64,000 bases of DNA from positions 62,001 through 126,000 of the forward strand of contig NZ_PVBM01000008.1 in the NCBI RefSeq assembly GCF_002968575.1, written 5' to 3'. The stretch comes from Neorhizobium huautlense. GTDB lineage: Bacteria > Pseudomonadota > Alphaproteobacteria > Rhizobiales > Rhizobiaceae. The notes beneath the pieces were generated by a model. The model saw only the letters and a list, made by a program, of their open reading frames with translations, made no database searches and had not been told where the DNA came from. Positions 52,492-64,000 of the stretch are shown here, in pieces; position 1 is the stretch's first letter; every line of letters starts with the position of its first letter. The position numbers and the translations under genes were made by a program.

Positions 52492-53075
52492 ACGCCACCG
52501 TTCTTCAAAAGCCCGCTCCGCTGGCGACATTGCCGGGACCTTGCCCGGTTATCACGACGGAGCGGCTGCTGTTGCGGCCGCACCGGATAGCGGACGCAAC
52601 GGCCATCGCGGAATCGCTTTCCGACTTCAAGGTGAGCCGCATGTTGTCACGCGTACCCCAGCCATATGATCGGCAGGATGCGCTGGACTGGCTCGTGCCG
52701 CAGACATCGGGCATTCTGCCTGACTGGACGCTGGCCGTCACGACGGGCGACGATGTCCATATCGGCGTCGTGGCCATCGAACTGCGAACCGGCGGATGGC
52801 ATCTCGGATACTGGCTGAACCGCTCTTACTGGGACCGCGGCTACATGACCGAAGCTGCCGCGGCCGTGCTGGAGCGGTTTTTCCGGCGGATGCCTGACGC
52901 AACGCTCCATTCCGGAGCGTTTGCGGACAACCTCGCATCGCTGCATGTCCAGAAGAAGCTGGGCTTCCGGATCGCCGATGCAGACGAAATCTTCTGCCTG
53001 TCGCGCAACCGCATGGTGCCTCACATCGAGACCATCCTGGTGGCGGAGGATTTCCGCCGCCCTGGCCGACCGTGA
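52488..53075 (+). CDS. GNAT-family N-acetyltransferase (second copy)
   Basis: This 195-aa protein is related to the upstream acetyltransferase: ITTERLLLRPHRIADATAIAE, WHLGYWLNRSYWDRGYMTEA and HVQKKLGFRIADAD. The ATG at 52488 overlaps the previous stop as ATGA. The two genes look like an old tandem duplication that has diverged. The substrate is unknown; RimJ/RimL-type proteins modify ribosomal proteins, which fits the neighbourhood. Confidence 0.83.
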   Translation: MNATVLQKPAPLATLPGPCPVITTERLLLRPHRIADATAIAESLSDFKVSRMLSRVPQPYDRQDALDWLVPQTSGILPDWTLAVTTGDDVHIGVVAIELRTGGWHLGYWLNRSYWDRGYMTEAAAAVLERFFRRMPDATLHSGAFADNLASLHVQKKLGFRIADADEIFCLSRNRMVPHIETILVAEDFRRPGRP

Positions 53076-53114
53076 AGCCCGAAACCAGGAGATCCGGCGG
53101 AAAACCGCCGGATC

Positions 53115-53978
53115 TCAATCGACCTCAATCCAGAGCGGAAAGTGGTCTGATCCGAGCGCGTTGTGATCCACCCAGGCATTTTTCAGCCGCGGCGCCAGTC
53201 CAGAATTCACGAAGCAATGATCCAAATGCATCTTGACCGGCCCATCGCCAGGCGGCTTTGCCCAGGTGAAACTTTGCGGCGACAGGAGCCCGAGGCGATC
53301 CAGTACGTCGACAGGCTCATTGGCGCGCAGGCTTCGGCTGTAATAGCGATCCTGCCGCCCCACCATGGCGATATATTCGGGCGATTCCGGCTCCATGTTG
53401 AAGTCGCCCATCAGAATGAAATCCTCCGGCAGAGGCGGGTCCGGAAAACCCTCTTCCGCCGCGCCGGTCAGGGCCCCGCCTTCGGCGACGAAATTGAGGA
53501 CCCGGTCCTTCAGATAACGGATCTGGCTCAGCCGCTCATCCGGAGAAACGTGATCGAGATGTACGGAATAGACGCGTACCGGACCATCGGGCGCAGCGAT
53601 GACGGCTTCCAGCGCGCCCCGCTGCAGGTTGAGCTTGTCGATGGTACGGCTGCGCGGCAGGAGCAGATGACGCGTGGCAAGGATCGGCCAGCGCGACAGG
53701 ATCATGTTGCCGAACTGAAAACGGCGTTCGATGCGGCGACCGTTCTCGACGGAGATGTCCAGCAACACGTCGCAGGGCGCGGCGTAGACGTGGAAGTAGT
53801 CGGAGAAAAGCTCGGCAAAGGAGGCGACGAGATCGAAATGATTGTTCTTTACAAAACCCCGCGTCACCTCCTGAAGCGCAATGATGTCGGCGCCTTCAAT
53901 GCTCTTTGCGATGCGGCCGAGATCAAACCCGCCATCCATTCCGATCCCGTATTGGATGTTATAGCTCACGAACTTCAT
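53115..53978 (-). CDS. Endonuclease/exonuclease/phosphatase-family hydrolase
   Basis: This is a 287-aa EEP-superfamily protein. It begins MKFVSYNIQYGIG, with the asparagine of motif 1, then IIALQEV (metal-binding glutamate), VYSVHLDHVSPDER, LMGDFNMEPES (catalytic D-x-N) and the end LGSDHFPLWIEV (catalytic histidine). These enzymes cleave phosphodiesters in nucleic acids, lipids or small molecules. The start at 53978 follows GATTATC without a strong RBS but is exactly at the domain start; the longer frame to 54098 overlaps obgE. It is divergent from obgE by 98 bases. Confidence 0.82.
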   Translation of the reverse strand: MKFVSYNIQYGIGMDGGFDLGRIAKSIEGADIIALQEVTRGFVKNNHFDLVASFAELFSDYFHVYAAPCDVLLDISVENGRRIERRFQFGNMILSRWPILATRHLLLPRSRTIDKLNLQRGALEAVIAAPDGPVRVYSVHLDHVSPDERLSQIRYLKDRVLNFVAEGGALTGAAEEGFPDPPLPEDFILMGDFNMEPESPEYIAMVGRQDRYYSRSLRANEPVDVLDRLGLLSPQSFTWAKPPGDGPVKMHLDHCFVNSGLAPRLKNAWVDHNALGSDHFPLWIEVD

Positions 53979-54055
53979 GATAATCTTTGACCTCCGCCCC
54001 AACCGGCGATATCGAAACCCACAGGATGCCCATCGTGAAACGAGGCTCCGACTAA

Positions 54056-56302
<2,247 letters not shown>

Positions 56303-56310
<8 letters not shown>

Positions 56311-57586
56311 GAAGGTCATTGCAGCAGACGGTGTTGCCGCTGTCATGGACGAGATTGGCCGTAACGCCAAGGTCGCCGCACGCGAACTCGCAACGGCTTC
56401 GACCGAGACAAAGAACAAAGCTCTGAACGCTATGGCGGATGCGATCATCGCCGCCAGGGACAAAATTCTCGCGGCCAATGCCGCCGACCTGGAGAATGTC
56501 GAAGGCAAAGGCCTTCTGCCATCCTTCATCGACCGGCTGACCTTGACGGACAAGGCCGTTGACGGCATGGCCGATGCGTTGCGGGAAATTGCAGAATTCA
56601 AGGATCCGGTCGGCGAAGTCATTGCCGCCTGGGATCGGCCGAATGGCCTCCATATCGAGCGTGTCCGTACGCCGCTTGGAGTCATCGGGGTCATTTATGA
56701 AAGCCGGCCCAATGTAACGGCCGATGCCGGGGCGCTCTGCCTGAAGGCCGGTAATGCCGTGATCCTTCGGGGTGGATCCGATTCCCGCCACTCATCGCAG
56801 GCTATTCATGAATGCCTCGTCGCCGGCCTGAAAACCGCAGGGCTTCCACAGCATGCGATTCAGATCGTGCCCACCCCGGATCGCGCCGCCGTCGGTGCAA
56901 TGCTCTCCGGCCTCAATGGCGCAATCGACGTCATCGTCCCCCGTGGAGGAAAAAGCCTCGTCGCTCGGGTGCAGAACGAGGCGCGCGTGCCGGTCTTCGC
57001 TCATCTGGAAGGCCTCTGCCATATCTACGTGGACGCCTCCGCAGAGGTGGAAATGGCCAAGGAAATCGCCGTCAATGCCAAGATGCGCCGTACCGGGGTT
57101 TGCGGTGCCGCGGAAACCTTGCTGATCGATAGCGCCGCCATCGGCACGCATCTGATGCCAATTCTTCAGGAGCTGACCGCGGCAGGCTGCGAGATCCGCG
57201 CTTCCGCAGCAGTGCTGAAGGTTTTCCCGGGTTTAAAGCCTGCGACGGAAGAAGATTGGCGTACGGAATATCTCGACTCGGTAATTTCCGTCGCCATCGT
57301 CGATGGAATTGCTGGTGCGATCCGTCACATCAACACCTATTCGTCCAGCCACACGGAGGCTGTGATCGCTGAGGATCCGGATGTGGTCGAACGCTTCTTC
57401 AACGAGATTGATTCGGCGATCCTCATCCACAATGCCTCGACGCAGTTTGCCGACGGCGGTGAGTTCGGCATGGGTGGCGAGATCGGCATTTCGACCGGCA
57501 AAATGCACGCCCGTGGCCCTGTCGGCGTCGAGCAGCTGACCTCTTTCAAATACCGGGTGCATGGCACCGGCCAGATTCGGCCCTGA
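56303..57586 (+). CDS. proA: Glutamate-5-semialdehyde dehydrogenase
   Basis: This 427-aa enzyme reduces glutamyl phosphate to glutamate semialdehyde with NADPH in the second step of proline synthesis. Typical stretches are [31 protein letters not shown] and [14 protein letters not shown], which holds the catalytic cysteine. [20 protein letters not shown] ends the conserved part. The full length is normal. It follows proB with an 8-base overlap and leads into nadD. Confidence 0.96.
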
Positions 57587-57587
57587 C

Positions 57588-58220
57588 GTGACCGAACCGG
57601 CTGTCGATTCCCGTTATCTTGCCTTGCCGCATGTCGAGCGCGGCATGGCGGTGGGCTTGTTCGGCGGTTCGTTCAATCCCCCGCATGAGGGCCATCTGCT
57701 GGTCGCGGAGATAGCCCTCCGGCGTCTTGGCCTCGATCAGCTCTGGTGGATGATAACTCCTGGCAATCCCTTGAAGAGCCGGGCTCAGCTTGCCTCGCTG
57801 CCGGACCGGCTCTCCATGAGTGAAAGACTGATCCACGATCCTCGCATCAAGGTGACCGCGTTCGAAGAAACCCTCGGCGGCGCCTATACGGCGGATACCC
57901 TGGCATTCGTGAAGGCGCGGAGGCCGCATGTGCATTTCATCTGGATCATGGGCGCCGACAGCTTGAAGACCTTCCATCGCTGGCAGAAATGGCAAGAGAT
58001 TGCCTCTACGTTCCCGATCGCGGTCATCGACCGGCCCGGCGCCACCCTGTCGTTTCTTTCATCCAAGATGGCTCGTACCTTCCACTATGCCCGTGTCGAT
58101 GAAGACGATGCCGGCACGCTCTGGAAAAGGAAAGCACCTGCCTGGACCTTCATCCATGGCCCCCGCTCGGCGTTGAGTTCCACTGCGATCCGCGACACCA
58201 GCGGCCAGAAAGCGAGCTAG
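57588..58220 (+). CDS. nadD: Nicotinate-nucleotide adenylyltransferase
   Basis: This is a 210-aa nucleotidyltransferase that makes deamido-NAD+ from nicotinate mononucleotide and ATP. VGLFGGSFNPPHEGHL carries the HxGH-type motif, and ALSSTAIRDTSG near the end is the ISSTxIR motif. The frame is open from 57561 inside proA. The GTG at 57588, one base after the proA stop, is chosen because it avoids overlap, but neither start has a clear RBS. It is part of the obgE-proBA-nadD-rsfS-rlmH operon common in rhizobia. Confidence 0.92.
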   Translation: MTEPAVDSRYLALPHVERGMAVGLFGGSFNPPHEGHLLVAEIALRRLGLDQLWWMITPGNPLKSRAQLASLPDRLSMSERLIHDPRIKVTAFEETLGGAYTADTLAFVKARRPHVHFIWIMGADSLKTFHRWQKWQEIASTFPIAVIDRPGATLSFLSSKMARTFHYARVDEDDAGTLWKRKAPAWTFIHGPRSALSSTAIRDTSGQKAS

Positions 58221-58305
58221 AATAACCAGGATGCGCGGCCATTGGGCACGGTTCTACATCTTATGATCACCTTTTCAGCATCTCCCTTGAAAGATTAACC
58301 ATTCG

Positions 58306-58803
58306 ATGCCACTTTTTATATTGCGGCCGAGTGCGACTCGGATCGCTGAAAGTGCATGTTGCTGTTACCGGAAGAAAGGACAAACCCTGACAACAGTACA
58401 CGCCAAGGGAAAGACGGCCTCCGTCCTCCCGAAGAGCCTGGAACGTGGCGCCGATGCTGCTGCCCGCGCTCTCGAACTGGTCCTCGCAAGCCTCGAGGAC
58501 TCCAAAGCTGAAGATATCGTCACCATCAACATTGCTGGAAAATCAGCGCTCGGAGATTACATGGTCGTCGTCTCCGGACGATCGACCCGCCATGTCACGG
58601 CGATTTCCGATCACCTGATTTCCGACTTGAAAGACGAGGGCCTGGGAACGGCTCGCGTCGAAGGGCTGGAGACCGGCGACTGGGTGCTGATTGACACCGG
58701 CGACATCATCATCCATGTGTTCCGCCCGGAAATCCGACAGTTCTACAACATCGAAAAGATGTGGGCTGCTCCGGATATCGAGGAAGGCGCACTGCTACAC
58801 TGA
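58306..58803 (+). CDS. rsfS: Ribosome silencing factor RsfS
   Basis: This protein binds ribosomal protein L14 and keeps the subunits apart under poor nutrition. The family domain includes LGDYMVVVSGRSTRHVTAI, LETGDWVLIDTGDIIIHVF and FYNIEKMWAAP. The frame gives 165 residues from ATG 58306, but residues 1-27 do not look like the family. A shorter form starting at the non-standard codon CTG 58387 (LTTVHAKGK), with GAAAGGA six bases upstream, would match the usual length better. The true start is therefore uncertain. Confidence 0.9.
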   Translation: MPLFILRPSATRIAESACCCYRKKGQTLTTVHAKGKTASVLPKSLERGADAAARALELVLASLEDSKAEDIVTINIAGKSALGDYMVVVSGRSTRHVTAISDHLISDLKDEGLGTARVEGLETGDWVLIDTGDIIIHVFRPEIRQFYNIEKMWAAPDIEEGALLH

Positions 58804-58912
58804 CGGCTCCAGGTATGACCTGAATCCGTCAAGGCCGAGGTTGAAATTGAAAGCCGGGCACATGCTCGTCGCCTGAAAGTGGTTTCGACCGTCAAAACCA
58901 ACGGATCAGGAC

Positions 58913-59395
58913 ATGCGGATAAGCCTTTTTGCCGTGGGTCGGTTGAAAGCCGGACCGGAAAAGGACCTTGCGTCCCGGTATCTCGACCGCTTGGCCAAGG
59001 CTGGCCCGGCGATAGGACTGGAATTGGCCAAACTGGTCGAGGTCCAGGAAAGCCGCGCCGCAAATGCCGAGACCCGCAAGCGCGAGGAAGCGAGCCTGCT
59101 GGAAAAGGCCCTCCCCGATGGCGCGGTGCTCGTTCTTCTGGACGAACGGGGCAAAGCGCTCGACAGCGAGGCTTTTGCCGAACTTGTCGGCCGCTATCGT
59201 GATAACGGCAAGCGCGACGTGATGATTGCAATCGGCGGTGCCGACGGGCTTGATGCCGATCTGCGCCAACGCGCAGACATGGTGCTCAACCTCGGATCGA
59301 TGACCTGGCCGCATCAACTCGTTAGAATCTTGATCGCCGAACAGCTCTATCGAGCCGTGACCATCCTCTCCGGCCATCCTTATCACCGCGTGTGA
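58913..59395 (+). CDS. rlmH: 23S rRNA pseudouridine-1915 N3-methyltransferase RlmH
   Basis: This 160-aa SPOUT-class methyltransferase acts on helix 69 of 23S rRNA in whole ribosomes. It begins MRISLFAVGRLKAGPE. The knotted SAM site is formed by IAIGGADGLDADL and LNLGSMTWPHQLVR, and the end ILSGHPYHRV matches the conserved Tyr-His tail. GATCAGGAC precedes the start. The stop overlaps a longer reading frame of the next gene, but its likely start is 105 bases on. Confidence 0.95.
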   Translation: MRISLFAVGRLKAGPEKDLASRYLDRLAKAGPAIGLELAKLVEVQESRAANAETRKREEASLLEKALPDGAVLVLLDERGKALDSEAFAELVGRYRDNGKRDVMIAIGGADGLDADLRQRADMVLNLGSMTWPHQLVRILIAEQLYRAVTILSGHPYHRV

Positions 59396-59499
59396 ACGTT
59401 TCATTTACCTTCGAACACGATGTTGTTTGTGGTCCTGTCCGGCAAATCAGCTTACGCTTTCCCGATCGGACTATTGCAGCGAAGACGAGGAAGGGAAGC

Positions 59500-60900
59500 A
59501 TGATATCGAATCGGCACATGCTGCTTCTTGCGGCAGCCCTCGGTGTCACCCTGGCTTTTTCACATCCTCTTTCCGTTCCTGCGCATGCGCAGGATTTTGA
59601 TGCATCCGCGCCGCCTTCGGAAGCGCAGCCCATTGCCGTCGACCCCACCGCCGATCTCCAGCGCCGCCGAAACGAGACCCGAGGTGAACTTGAGGTTCTG
59701 GCCAAGAACATGAAGCTGTCGACCGAACGGGCCGCAGCGATCGAAAAAAATATCGCGGAAACCAGAAAGAACAGCGCCGACATCCGCCAGGCGCTTATAG
59801 ATTCCGCCGCACGGCGCAAGAGCCTGGAAACCAGGATTCTGGATAGTGAAAAGAAGATTGCGGAGCTCAAAGTCAGGGAAGATCGCATCCGTGCCTCTCT
59901 GCGCGGCCGCCGCGCCGTTCTGGCGGAGGTTCTGGCTGCGCTGCAGAGGATGGGACGCAACCCGCCTCCGGCACTTCTGGTGACACCAGATGACGCGCTG
60001 GCGTCGGTACGAAGCGCTATCCTGCTCGGTGCGGTCGTGCCGGGAATGCGCCATGAGGCGGATAAGCTCGTTGCCGACCTTCAATCACTCGCCTCTTTGC
60101 AGGCGGCGACCCTTTCGGAGAAGACCAATGTTTCCGATACGATCGCCGAAAGCCTTGAGGAGGAGCGGCGGATGGACCTTCTGTTGGCGGAAAACGAAAA
60201 ATTGAACAAGCGTAACGCCGCCGATCTCGATGCGGAGCGCCGCCGCTCGGAGGAACTGGCTGGTCGCGCCAATTCGCTCGAAGGCCTTATTCAATCGCTC
60301 GAGGGCGAGATCGCTTCGGTGCGCGATGCGATTGACAGAGCCCGGGCGGAAGAGGAGCGGCGGCGCATGCTGTCGGAGGCCGAGCGCGAAAGGGCAAAAC
60401 GGCTGGCCGAAAGCGGCGTGCCCGACAAAAACCGCATTGCGCCCGCATACGCGTTTTCGAGCCTCAAACAGAAGCTGGAGCTTCCGGTCGCCGGCGATGT
60501 ACTGCGCTGGTTCGGCGACGCCGACGGGACGGGACATACGGCAAGAGGCCTGACTATCGCTTCGAATCCCGATGCAGTGGTAACCGCACCGGCCGACGGC
60601 CTCGTGGTTTTTGCTGGCGCCTTCCGAAGCTATGGGCAGACGATCATCCTTAATGCCGGAGATGGATACCATCTGGTTCTGACCGGCATGGACGAAGTGA
60701 ATGCACGGCAGGGCAAATTCGTGTTCGCAGGCGAGCCCATTGCCGTGATGGGTGAAAAAAGAGTGGCAAGCGCAACGGCATTGGCGCTGGAAACAGATCG
60801 TCCAACGCTTTACATTGAATTCCGAAAGGACGGCACTCCGGTCGATTCCAGACCGTGGTGGACCGCGAAAGAAACTGGAAGGGCACGAAATGATTCGTAG
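59500..60900 (+). CDS. EnvC-like LytM-domain murein hydrolase activator
   Basis: This 466-aa periplasmic protein has a signal peptide of about 31 residues (HMLLLAAALGVTLAF to PAHAQ) and a long coiled-coil region (about 50-330, rich in Glu, Arg and Lys). The C-terminal M23/LytM domain contains VTAPADGLVVFAGAFRSYG. The zinc ligands are degenerate: the usual HxGxD site reads HTARGLTIA, and the HxH site reads HLVLTG. As in EnvC, it should activate an amidase rather than cut murein itself. The start at 59500 has AAGGGAAG upstream and a clean signal peptide. Its end overlaps ctpA by 11 bases. Confidence 0.85.
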   Translation: MISNRHMLLLAAALGVTLAFSHPLSVPAHAQDFDASAPPSEAQPIAVDPTADLQRRRNETRGELEVLAKNMKLSTERAAAIEKNIAETRKNSADIRQALIDSAARRKSLETRILDSEKKIAELKVREDRIRASLRGRRAVLAEVLAALQRMGRNPPPALLVTPDDALASVRSAILLGAVVPGMRHEADKLVADLQSLASLQAATLSEKTNVSDTIAESLEEERRMDLLLAENEKLNKRNAADLDAERRRSEELAGRANSLEGLIQSLEGEIASVRDAIDRARAEEERRRMLSEAERERAKRLAESGVPDKNRIAPAYAFSSLKQKLELPVAGDVLRWFGDADGTGHTARGLTIASNPDAVVTAPADGLVVFAGAFRSYGQTIILNAGDGYHLVLTGMDEVNARQGKFVFAGEPIAVMGEKRVASATALALETDRPTLYIEFRKDGTPVDSRPWWTAKETGRARNDS

Positions 60901-62221
60901 GGCTTCTCTTGTCATCGTCGGTGCACTCATGGGTGCGACCGCGATGAGCGTGATTTATTCGGCCGGGGTGCCGGCGCAAGCTGCCGGCCCTTCGACCTAC
61001 CGGGAATTGTCGATTTTTGGCGATGTTTTTGAGCGCGTTCGTGCCCAGTACGTTACGCCGCCGGACGAAGAGAAACTGGTCGAAAACGCCATCAACGGCA
61101 TGCTGACCTCGCTCGACCCCCATTCGAGCTTCATGAACGCCAGGGACGCCGAGGACATGCGCACGCAGACGCGTGGCGAGTTTGGCGGCCTCGGCATCGA
61201 GGTCACCATGGAAAACGAACTCGTCAAGGTTATCGCCCCGATCGACGATACTCCGGCTTCGCGTGCCGGCATCCTGTCAGGCGACTTCATTTCCGAGATC
61301 GATGGCCAGCCGGTGCGCGGCCTCAAGCTCGAAGAAGCCGTCGAGAAGATGCGCGGCGCGGTCAATACTCCGATCAAGCTCACTGTCATCCGGCAGGGTG
61401 CCGATAAACCGCTCGACATTACAGTCGTCCGAGACATCATCGCAGTGCGCGCCGTCAAGTCCCGCGTTGAAGGTGGCGACGTGGGCTATCTCAGGGTCAT
61501 CTCGTTCACCGAGAAGACCTATGACGACCTCGAGAAGGCGATCAAGAAGATCAAGGCGGATGTGCCGGCCGACAAGCTTAAAGGCTATGTTCTGGACTTG
61601 CGCCTCAACCCGGGCGGCCTTCTCGATCAGGCGATCAACGTATCGGATGCCTTCCTGGAGCGTGGGGAGGTGGTGTCGACCCGCGGTCGTAACGCCGACG
61701 AGACCCGCCGCTTCAATGCAGGTCCGGGAGACCTGACGGACGGCAAGCCGGTAATCGTTCTGGTCAACGGCGGCTCGGCATCCGCCTCGGAAATCGTCGC
61801 CGGCGCCTTGCAGGATCTGAAGCGTGCGACCGTGCTCGGCACCCGCTCCTTCGGCAAGGGTTCGGTGCAGACCATCATACCCCTTGGCGACGCAGGTGCG
61901 CTGCGCCTCACCACGGCCCTTTATTACACGCCGTCCGGCAAGTCGATCCAGGGTACCGGCATCGCTCCGGACATCAAGGTCGAGCAGCCGCTGCCGGCGG
62001 AGCTTCAGGGCAAGGTGCGCGCGGAAGGCGAGTCGAGCCTGCGTGGACATATCCAGGGGGCTGCCGAAACCGAGGAAGGTTCCGGCTCGGTTGCCTACGT
62101 GCCGCCGGAAGCCAAGGATGATATCCAGCTGAACTACGCCATGGACCTGCTTCATGGGACAAAGACGGATGCGTCATTCCCGCCGAGCCCGGACAAGGCC
62201 GCCGCAAACGTAAAGAAGTGA
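60890..62221 (+). CDS. ctpA: Carboxy-terminal processing peptidase (S41)
   Basis: This is a 443-aa exported serine protease with an N-terminal signal (RRASLVIVGALMGATAMSV), a PDZ domain (GGLGIEVTMENELVKVIAP) and an S41 catalytic domain with the serine in VNGGSASASEIVAGAL and the lysine in GTRSFGKGSVQTI. It trims C-termini of periplasmic proteins and lies beside the murein-hydrolase activator, consistent with control of cell-wall enzymes. The ATG at 60890 lies inside the end of the upstream gene after GGGCACGAA. The C-terminus is Lys/Pro-rich. Confidence 0.93.
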   Translation: MIRRASLVIVGALMGATAMSVIYSAGVPAQAAGPSTYRELSIFGDVFERVRAQYVTPPDEEKLVENAINGMLTSLDPHSSFMNARDAEDMRTQTRGEFGGLGIEVTMENELVKVIAPIDDTPASRAGILSGDFISEIDGQPVRGLKLEEAVEKMRGAVNTPIKLTVIRQGADKPLDITVVRDIIAVRAVKSRVEGGDVGYLRVISFTEKTYDDLEKAIKKIKADVPADKLKGYVLDLRLNPGGLLDQAINVSDAFLERGEVVSTRGRNADETRRFNAGPGDLTDGKPVIVLVNGGSASASEIVAGALQDLKRATVLGTRSFGKGSVQTIIPLGDAGALRLTTALYYTPSGKSIQGTGIAPDIKVEQPLPAELQGKVRAEGESSLRGHIQGAAETEEGSGSVAYVPPEAKDDIQLNYAMDLLHGTKTDASFPPSPDKAAANVKK

Positions 62222-62225
62222 CAAT

Positions 62226-62278
62226 AGCGAAACCGGCCGGTGCTGCGTCGAAGAGAGGCAATTCTGGCCGGTTTCGCT
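62226..62278 (+). terminator. Hairpin after ctpA
   Basis: AGCGAAACCGGCC (62226-62238) pairs perfectly with 62266-62278 over 13 bp around a 27-base loop. It begins four bases after the ctpA stop. No long T-run follows, so termination may be partial. Confidence 0.6.
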
Positions 62279-62307
62279 TATCCAGAGCTATGATGCGGGA
62301 CTGAAAA

Positions 62308-63501
62308 TTGGGCACCGATCTTCACGCTCCGCTCGGGCAGAACCGGCCGGCCGCAAAGCCACGGGCGAGGCGGTTTTCCGCAGTCTCCGTATTTGCTTTC
62401 CTGGCCGTGTCGTGTGTGCTCGGCCTCTCGATCTATGGTATGCGTGGCGATGCGGCGCTGAAGCAGGCCGCCACAACCACGCCCCCGACGCCGCAGGCAG
62501 TCCCGTCACCTTCCGCCAACGCCGAAGAGCCTGCCGCTTTGCCGCCCTCCGTCATGCCACGCTCAAATCCGAATTCCGGCGCCAATATTGAGCGGACATT
62601 GACCGACGACGGATCGATCGTCACGAAATACACGCCCCGCCCGCGAGACGGCGGCGGCCCGGTGCTGCTCGATGCGCAGCGCATCGGCCAGGATCCGCGC
62701 GTGGCCGCCCAGCCCAATGAGATGCTGCTTGAGGAATCGCCGCACGGCCGTCTGCCCGTCGTTGGTCCGGACGGCTTGCGGCCGATGGACCAGTATGCAC
62801 GGCCCTGGTCGGGCGCACGAGGGACGCGGATCGCAATCGTCGTCGGCGGCCTCGGTCTCAGCCAGACCGGGACGCAGCGGGCGATCCAGCAATTGCCAGC
62901 GGGAGTGACCTTTGCCTTCGCCGCCAGCGGCAACAGCTTACAGCGCTGGATGCAGGAGGCTCGCCGGAGTGGCCACGAAATCCTGATCCAGGTGCCCTTC
63001 GAGCCGTTCGACTATCCGACAAACGATCCCGGCCCAGGCACCTTGTTGACCAAAACCTCGGCCAAACAGAATCTTGAGCGATTGCACGATGCGATGGGCA
63101 AGATTACCAATTATACAGGCATCATGAACTATCTTGGAGGCCGTTATCTCGCAGACACCGATGCTTTGGAACCCGTTCTGCGTGACATTTCAAAACGCGG
63201 CCTGCTGTTCCTCGATGACGGCACATCCGGTCAGTCGAAGACTGCAATCATCGCCAAAGCGATCGATTTGCCGCACGCTTTTGGTGATCTCACTCTCGAT
63301 GGGCAGCTGCAGTCCGATGCGATCCTCAAGAAGCTGGATGAATTGGAGCGGATCGCTGCGCGTAATGGCAAGGCGGTCGGCATTGCGTCAGCTTTCGATG
63401 AAAGCATCGACGCCATAAGGAAGTGGAGTGAAGAGGCGTCGCAACGCGGGATTGAGATCGTCGGCGTCTCGACGCTGGCGAGCGAAAGTGTTGCACCCTG
63501 A
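62308..63501 (+). CDS. Divergent polysaccharide deacetylase-like protein (YibQ family)
   Basis: This is a 397-aa protein with one N-terminal membrane anchor ([22 protein letters not shown]), a Pro/Ala-rich spacer and a NodB-like fold. The family stretch normally reading VIDDLG is VVGGLG here (near residue 177), so both metal-binding aspartates are absent. [23 protein letters not shown] and [16 protein letters not shown] follow the family pattern. A TTG start at 62308 is used because it gives the short cytoplasmic tail usual for the family. It follows ctpA in the same operon-like run and probably acts in the cell envelope. Confidence 0.8.
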   Translation: MGTDLHAPLGQNRPAAKPRARRFSAVSVFAFLAVSCVLGLSIYGMRGDAALKQAATTTPPTPQAVPSPSANAEEPAALPPSVMPRSNPNSGANIERTLTDDGSIVTKYTPRPRDGGGPVLLDAQRIGQDPRVAAQPNEMLLEESPHGRLPVVGPDGLRPMDQYARPWSGARGTRIAIVVGGLGLSQTGTQRAIQQLPAGVTFAFAASGNSLQRWMQEARRSGHEILIQVPFEPFDYPTNDPGPGTLLTKTSAKQNLERLHDAMGKITNYTGIMNYLGGRYLADTDALEPVLRDISKRGLLFLDDGTSGQSKTAIIAKAIDLPHAFGDLTLDGQLQSDAILKKLDELERIAARNGKAVGIASAFDESIDAIRKWSEEASQRGIEIVGVSTLASESVAP

Positions 63502-63517
63502 TGGAGTTGAGCCGCAA

Positions 63518-64000
63518 ATGAGCAGCAAGGACAAACGCACGATCCGCGCCGAGGACCTTCCTTACCGGCCATGCGTCGGAATCATGGTTCTGAACCGCGA
63601 TGGTTTGGTTTGGGCGGGCCGCCGGATCAGCGAAGGCAATAGCGAGTTCGACGGGTCGCCGCAGCTGTGGCAGATGCCGCAAGGCGGGATCGACAAGGGC
63701 GAGAATCCACTCCCCGCTGCCTATCGCGAGCTTTACGAGGAGACAGGGATTCGCTCGGTCACTTTGCTGGCGCAGTCCAGCGACTGGATCAATTATGACC
63801 TGCCACCACATCTCATCGGCATCGGGTTGAAAGGCAAATATCGCGGCCAGACGCAGCGCTGGTTCGCCTTTCGCTTCGACGGGGACGAAAGCGAAATTGC
63901 CATCAATCCACCGCCGGGGGGCCATGCGCCTGAGTTTGACGCCTGGGAATGGAAGCCGATGGTCGACCTCCCGGAATTGATCGTGCCCTTCAAACGCAAT
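63518..64000 (+). CDS. rppH: RNA pyrophosphohydrolase (3' end outside window)
   Basis: These are the first 161 codons of a Nudix hydrolase that removes pyrophosphate from mRNA 5' ends and so starts mRNA decay. The Nudix box is complete: [20 protein letters not shown] continues into [26 protein letters not shown] and WQMPQGG before it and [13 protein letters not shown] after it fit RppH. Only the last few codons are missing. The ATG at 63518 follows GAGCCG; it lies 16 bases after the deacetylase stop. Confidence 0.93.
   Translation, partial: MSSKDKRTIRAEDLPYRPCVGIMVLNRDGLVWAGRRISEGNSEFDGSPQLWQMPQGGIDKGENPLPAAYRELYEETGIRSVTLLAQSSDWINYDLPPHLIGIGLKGKYRGQTQRWFAFRFDGDESEIAINPPPGGHAPEFDAWEWKPMVDLPELIVPFKRN

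Overview
This window is chromosomal DNA from an alphaproteobacterium, most likely Rhizobiaceae. The evidence is the order obgE-proB-proA-nadD-rsfS-rlmH-LytM factor-ctpA-polysaccharide deacetylase-rppH, the rplU-rpmA pair beside it, the GC-rich codon use and the protein sequences. No species can be named from the sequence alone.

Left flank (1 to about 17.2 kb). It opens with the 3' end of kynU, followed by a branched-chain amino-acid type ABC importer: a binding protein, a permease, a permease-ATPase fusion and a second ATPase. Next come envelope genes: an LTA-synthase-like sulfatase, an LPG-synthase-like membrane protein, an FkbM methyltransferase and a CDP-alcohol phosphatidyltransferase. 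A tight cluster follows with an MDR dehydrogenase, a PTPS-like protein, a GT4 glycosyltransferase and a methyltransferase, with a convergent RibD-like reductase. This cluster looks like an uncharacterised pterin- or flavin-related pathway. A GT87 mannosyltransferase-like protein and a Tat-exported glycoside-hydrolase-like protein end the flank.

Genomic island (17,229-50,729, about 33.5 kb). It is inserted in the 3' end of tRNA-Ser(CGA). Exact 17-bp repeats bound it, and a 630-aa tyrosine recombinase lies next to the tRNA. I see no phage structural genes and no conjugation genes. Its cargo is mostly anti-phage. In order it holds a broken hipBA; a large nSTAND3-type NTPase with a PD-(D/E)XK-like N-terminus (Avs-like); a SIR2-HerA pair with a KTSC protein; a complete type I Zorya (zorABCD); a four-gene restriction-modification-like operon (frameshifted Mrr-type nuclease, MmeI-like methylase, SF2 helicase, GIY-YIG nuclease); and a module of DUF3102-like protein, PD-(D/E)XK-like protein, small protein, AAA+ ATPase and M41-like peptidase. 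That last module does not match any system I know.

A short palindromic motif, GGAAATNATTTCCGC, recurs six times in the island, always in the same orientation and nearly always at a boundary between modules. One copy contains the stop codon of the integrase gene. Two other copies read on the same strand as KRK followed by stop, like the integrase C-terminus. This suggests that the modules were added one after another at a site in the 3' end of an integrase gene.

Right flank (50.7-64 kb). It contains the intact tRNA-Ser, rplU-rpmA with leader and terminator, two GNAT acetyltransferases, an EEP-family phosphohydrolase, and the conserved housekeeping run from obgE to rppH, which is cut by the window end.
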